The position numbers and the translations under genes are program-made. The notes beneath the pieces were generated by a model. It ran no database searches and was not told the DNA's origin. It saw only the letters and a program-made list of their open reading frames with translations. Of a stretch of 64,000 nucleotides of DNA, positions 62,533-64,000 are shown piece by piece. How positions within the stretch are numbered: the first letter of the stretch is position 1; each line of letters begins with the position of its first letter. The DNA is from JAICXG01 sp036494545. Lineage in GTDB: Bacteria > Verrucomicrobiota > Verrucomicrobiia > Chthoniobacterales > UBA10450. The stretch covers positions 248,001 through 312,000 of the forward strand of contig DASXOB010000006.1 in NCBI GenBank assembly GCA_036494545.1, read 5' to 3'.

Positions 62533-63705
62533 CTAGGAATCGACCGGATTTGGATTCAACTGTGGCTTGGGTGCGAGAGTATTATTGATCGTCACTTCCA
62601 TCCCGTTTCGCAATTTGAAAACGCCGGTCGAAACCACGGTTTGCCCAGCCTTCAATCCTTCGTTGATGGCAACAAAATCACCCCGCGCTTCGCCAATGCG
62701 AACGAACTGCTGCCGTAAAACCTGCTCCTCTTTTCCAGTCTTTTCGTTCTTTTTTTTCTCAATGATATAAACCGAGTCGCCGAACGGCGCGTAAGAGATT
62801 GCCGATCCTGGCACCACCAGTGTCTTCTCCTTGCTTGGCAGAACGACGTCCACTTTTACAAACATGCCGGGTCGCAACACATGCTTGGGATTTTCCAAGG
62901 TTGCCTGAAGAGTGACATTCCGCGTCACCGTGTCGACCATCGGATTAATCGCATTCAATTCCCCTTTGACTTCCTGATCGCCAATGGCGTCGCTGTGCAC
63001 GCGTACTTCCAAGCCTTCCTTAAGCTTTGAGAGATTCTGCTGCGGCAACGCGAAATCGACAAACACAGGATCGAGCGCGGTCAGTGCGACGACCAACTGC
63101 CCCGCGTTGATCGTCTGTCCGACGTTTACCTGGCGGATTCCGAGCTGACCATCGAACGGGGCATGCAATTCCTTCTTTCCGATCATCGAGCGCATGTTGT
63201 CGACCGTGCCGGCCTTCTGCTTGTACTTTGAGTCGGCCGAATCGAGTTCGGATTGGGAAATGACTTTGCGCTTCGCGAGATCCTGGGCTCGTTCGAGATC
63301 CGCCTTGGCCAGAACCATGTCCGCTTCGGCAGTGTGCAACTGCGCGGCCTCGGATGAAGTGTCGAGCCTCATCAGAACATCTCCCTTTTTCGCCGTACCG
63401 CCGTTTTGGAAAAGGATTTCGCTCACTGTTCCGCCGAGCTCGGCGGCGATCATCGCGCCTTGTACCGGCGAAATGGAACCGACGGAAGACAACACCGGCG
63501 CCCAATCATCTGCCTGGACCGTCGCGCTCGAAACCGTAGTCGGCGGCATGGTCATCGGGGTGCCCATCATTTTGCGTATCTGGCCGACCTTGATTCCGAT
63601 CAGCACGAAGAGCACAACCGCTATCCCCGCGATTGCGAGCCAGAAGGACTTCCGCTTCGACTTTACGTTCCCTTTTAGGATTTTGGGCTTGGCCACGTCA
63701 TGCAT
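62533..63705 (-). CDS. RND efflux periplasmic adaptor (membrane fusion protein)
   Basis: 390 residues. One N-terminal membrane segment (SFWLAIAGIAVVLFVLIGI). The lipoyl halves around a helical hairpin are seen in IAAELGGTVSEILFQNGGTA, VLMRLDTSSEAAQLHTAEA and KKELHAPFDGQLGIRQVNVG. The beta-barrel and membrane-proximal parts end the chain. It links the RND pump to an outer-membrane channel. ATG 63705 overlaps the last bases of the TetR gene by eight bases; the frame is open to 63759. Its long lysine-rich start (KILKGNVKSKRKS) is cytoplasmic. Confidence 0.94.
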   Translation of the reverse strand: MHDVAKPKILKGNVKSKRKSFWLAIAGIAVVLFVLIGIKVGQIRKMMGTPMTMPPTTVSSATVQADDWAPVLSSVGSISPVQGAMIAAELGGTVSEILFQNGGTAKKGDVLMRLDTSSEAAQLHTAEADMVLAKADLERAQDLAKRKVISQSELDSADSKYKQKAGTVDNMRSMIGKKELHAPFDGQLGIRQVNVGQTINAGQLVVALTALDPVFVDFALPQQNLSKLKEGLEVRVHSDAIGDQEVKGELNAINPMVDTVTRNVTLQATLENPKHVLRPGMFVKVDVVLPSKEKTLVVPGSAISYAPFGDSVYIIEKKKNEKTGKEEQVLRQQFVRIGEARGDFVAINEGLKAGQTVVSTGVFKLRNGMEVTINNTLAPKPQLNPNPVDS

Positions 63706-64000
63706 AAGCTGGTCTTTTTTCGGGTTCAAACAACAGACGCCACAAGGTACGGGCGACATTTAGTTGACGTTCGCGTTGCTTCGCAGAGGACGCGCGCGCT
63801 GGTTCGAGCACGCTGCGCATCATCGCCCCGTCGTTGATCGCTAAAACCATTTCCGCAATTTCGTCCGATTGCAATCCGCTCCGCATTCGCTTCGAGTCGG
63901 CAGAGCGCGAAATCAAATCGGCCAGACCCTTTGTCTTTGCCGAAACGACATCGCGGACCAATCTGGCGACCTTGGGATTACGGCCGGCTTCCGCGAAAAG
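63698..64000 (-). CDS. TetR-family regulator, C-terminal part (cut by window edge)
   Basis: Partial: the frame is open to the right edge, about 100 codons present. The visible chain (LFAEAGRNPKVARLVRDVVS, IAEMVLAINDGAMMRSVLEP, VARTLWRLLFEPEKRPAYA) fits the ligand-binding C-terminal domain of a TetR repressor. The DNA-binding helix-turn-helix lies outside the window. Its stop overlaps the adaptor start by eight bases (ATGCATGA), so it is co-transcribed with the efflux genes it probably represses. Confidence 0.75.
   Translation of the reverse strand, partial: LFAEAGRNPKVARLVRDVVSAKTKGLADLISRSADSKRMRSGLQSDEIAEMVLAINDGAMMRSVLEPARASSAKQRERQLNVARTLWRLLFEPEKRPAYA

Overview
The window looks like chromosome of a Gram-negative, GC-rich bacterium, most likely a Verrucomicrobium of the soil Spartobacteria/Chthoniobacterales type. 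This is inferred from gene content, not from a phylogenetic marker. Supporting features are an LpxC-FabZ fusion and LpxA (lipid A), an Mla lipid-transport operon, RND efflux, an ADOP/MacB-type permease, DUF5069, a zinc-ribbon bactofilin, and large exported proteins with autotransporter-associated or FG-GAP-like repeats. No insertion sequence, phage, CRISPR array or rRNA operon was seen. The only RNA gene is a tRNA-Ile2(CAT).

Layout. 0-6.4 kb: proBA, a TauE/SafE permease, the tRNA, two bactofilins (one with two zinc ribbons), DUF5069 and a sugar nucleotidyltransferase. 6.4-13.1 kb (minus strand): pgi, a PAS-less histidine kinase, an NtrC-type sigma-54 activator and glnD, a nitrogen/carbon control cluster. 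13.2-25 kb: exported and membrane genes (CAP-domain protein, MMPL transporter, hybrid kinase, amino-acid permease, aldehyde dehydrogenase) and a short gene graveyard. 24-35 kb: ADOP permease, SpmA-SpmB fusion, FAD oxidoreductase, small exported proteins, a response regulator and a pilT-pilU-like-pseudoreceiver operon. 35-38 kb: GNAT, cupin, lpxA and lpxC-fabZ. 38.4-45.1 kb: a repeatedly frameshifted surface-protein pseudogene, a KH protein, an isoaspartyl peptidase and an S8/S53-like protease with five tandem repeats. 45.3-52.8 kb: mlaEFD, ffh-rpsP, a P-loop-less DUF697 protein, an RsmA-NUDIX fusion and an AP2-like protein. 52.9-64 kb: L,D-transpeptidase, TPR membrane protein, a Spinster-like MFS divergent from a PlsC/acyl-ACP-synthetase fusion, and a TetR-MFP-RND efflux operon cut by the right edge.

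The most unusual signal is not a gene. The non-palindromic 9-mer GCCTAACGA (reverse complement TCGTTAGGC) occurs 42 times exactly by my hand count, where about 0.5 copies are expected by chance, plus many one-mismatch copies. It falls in coding sequence in every frame that stays open, in intergenic DNA, and over the stop codons of six genes. Both strands are used about equally (23 and 19 copies). It is dense at 49-59 kb and nearly absent at 14-25 kb and 41-49 kb. Its length, density and lack of strand bias resemble DNA-uptake sequences of naturally transformable bacteria. A methylation or other protein-binding site is an alternative. The window also carries type IV pilus retraction ATPases, which is compatible with an uptake role but does not prove it.
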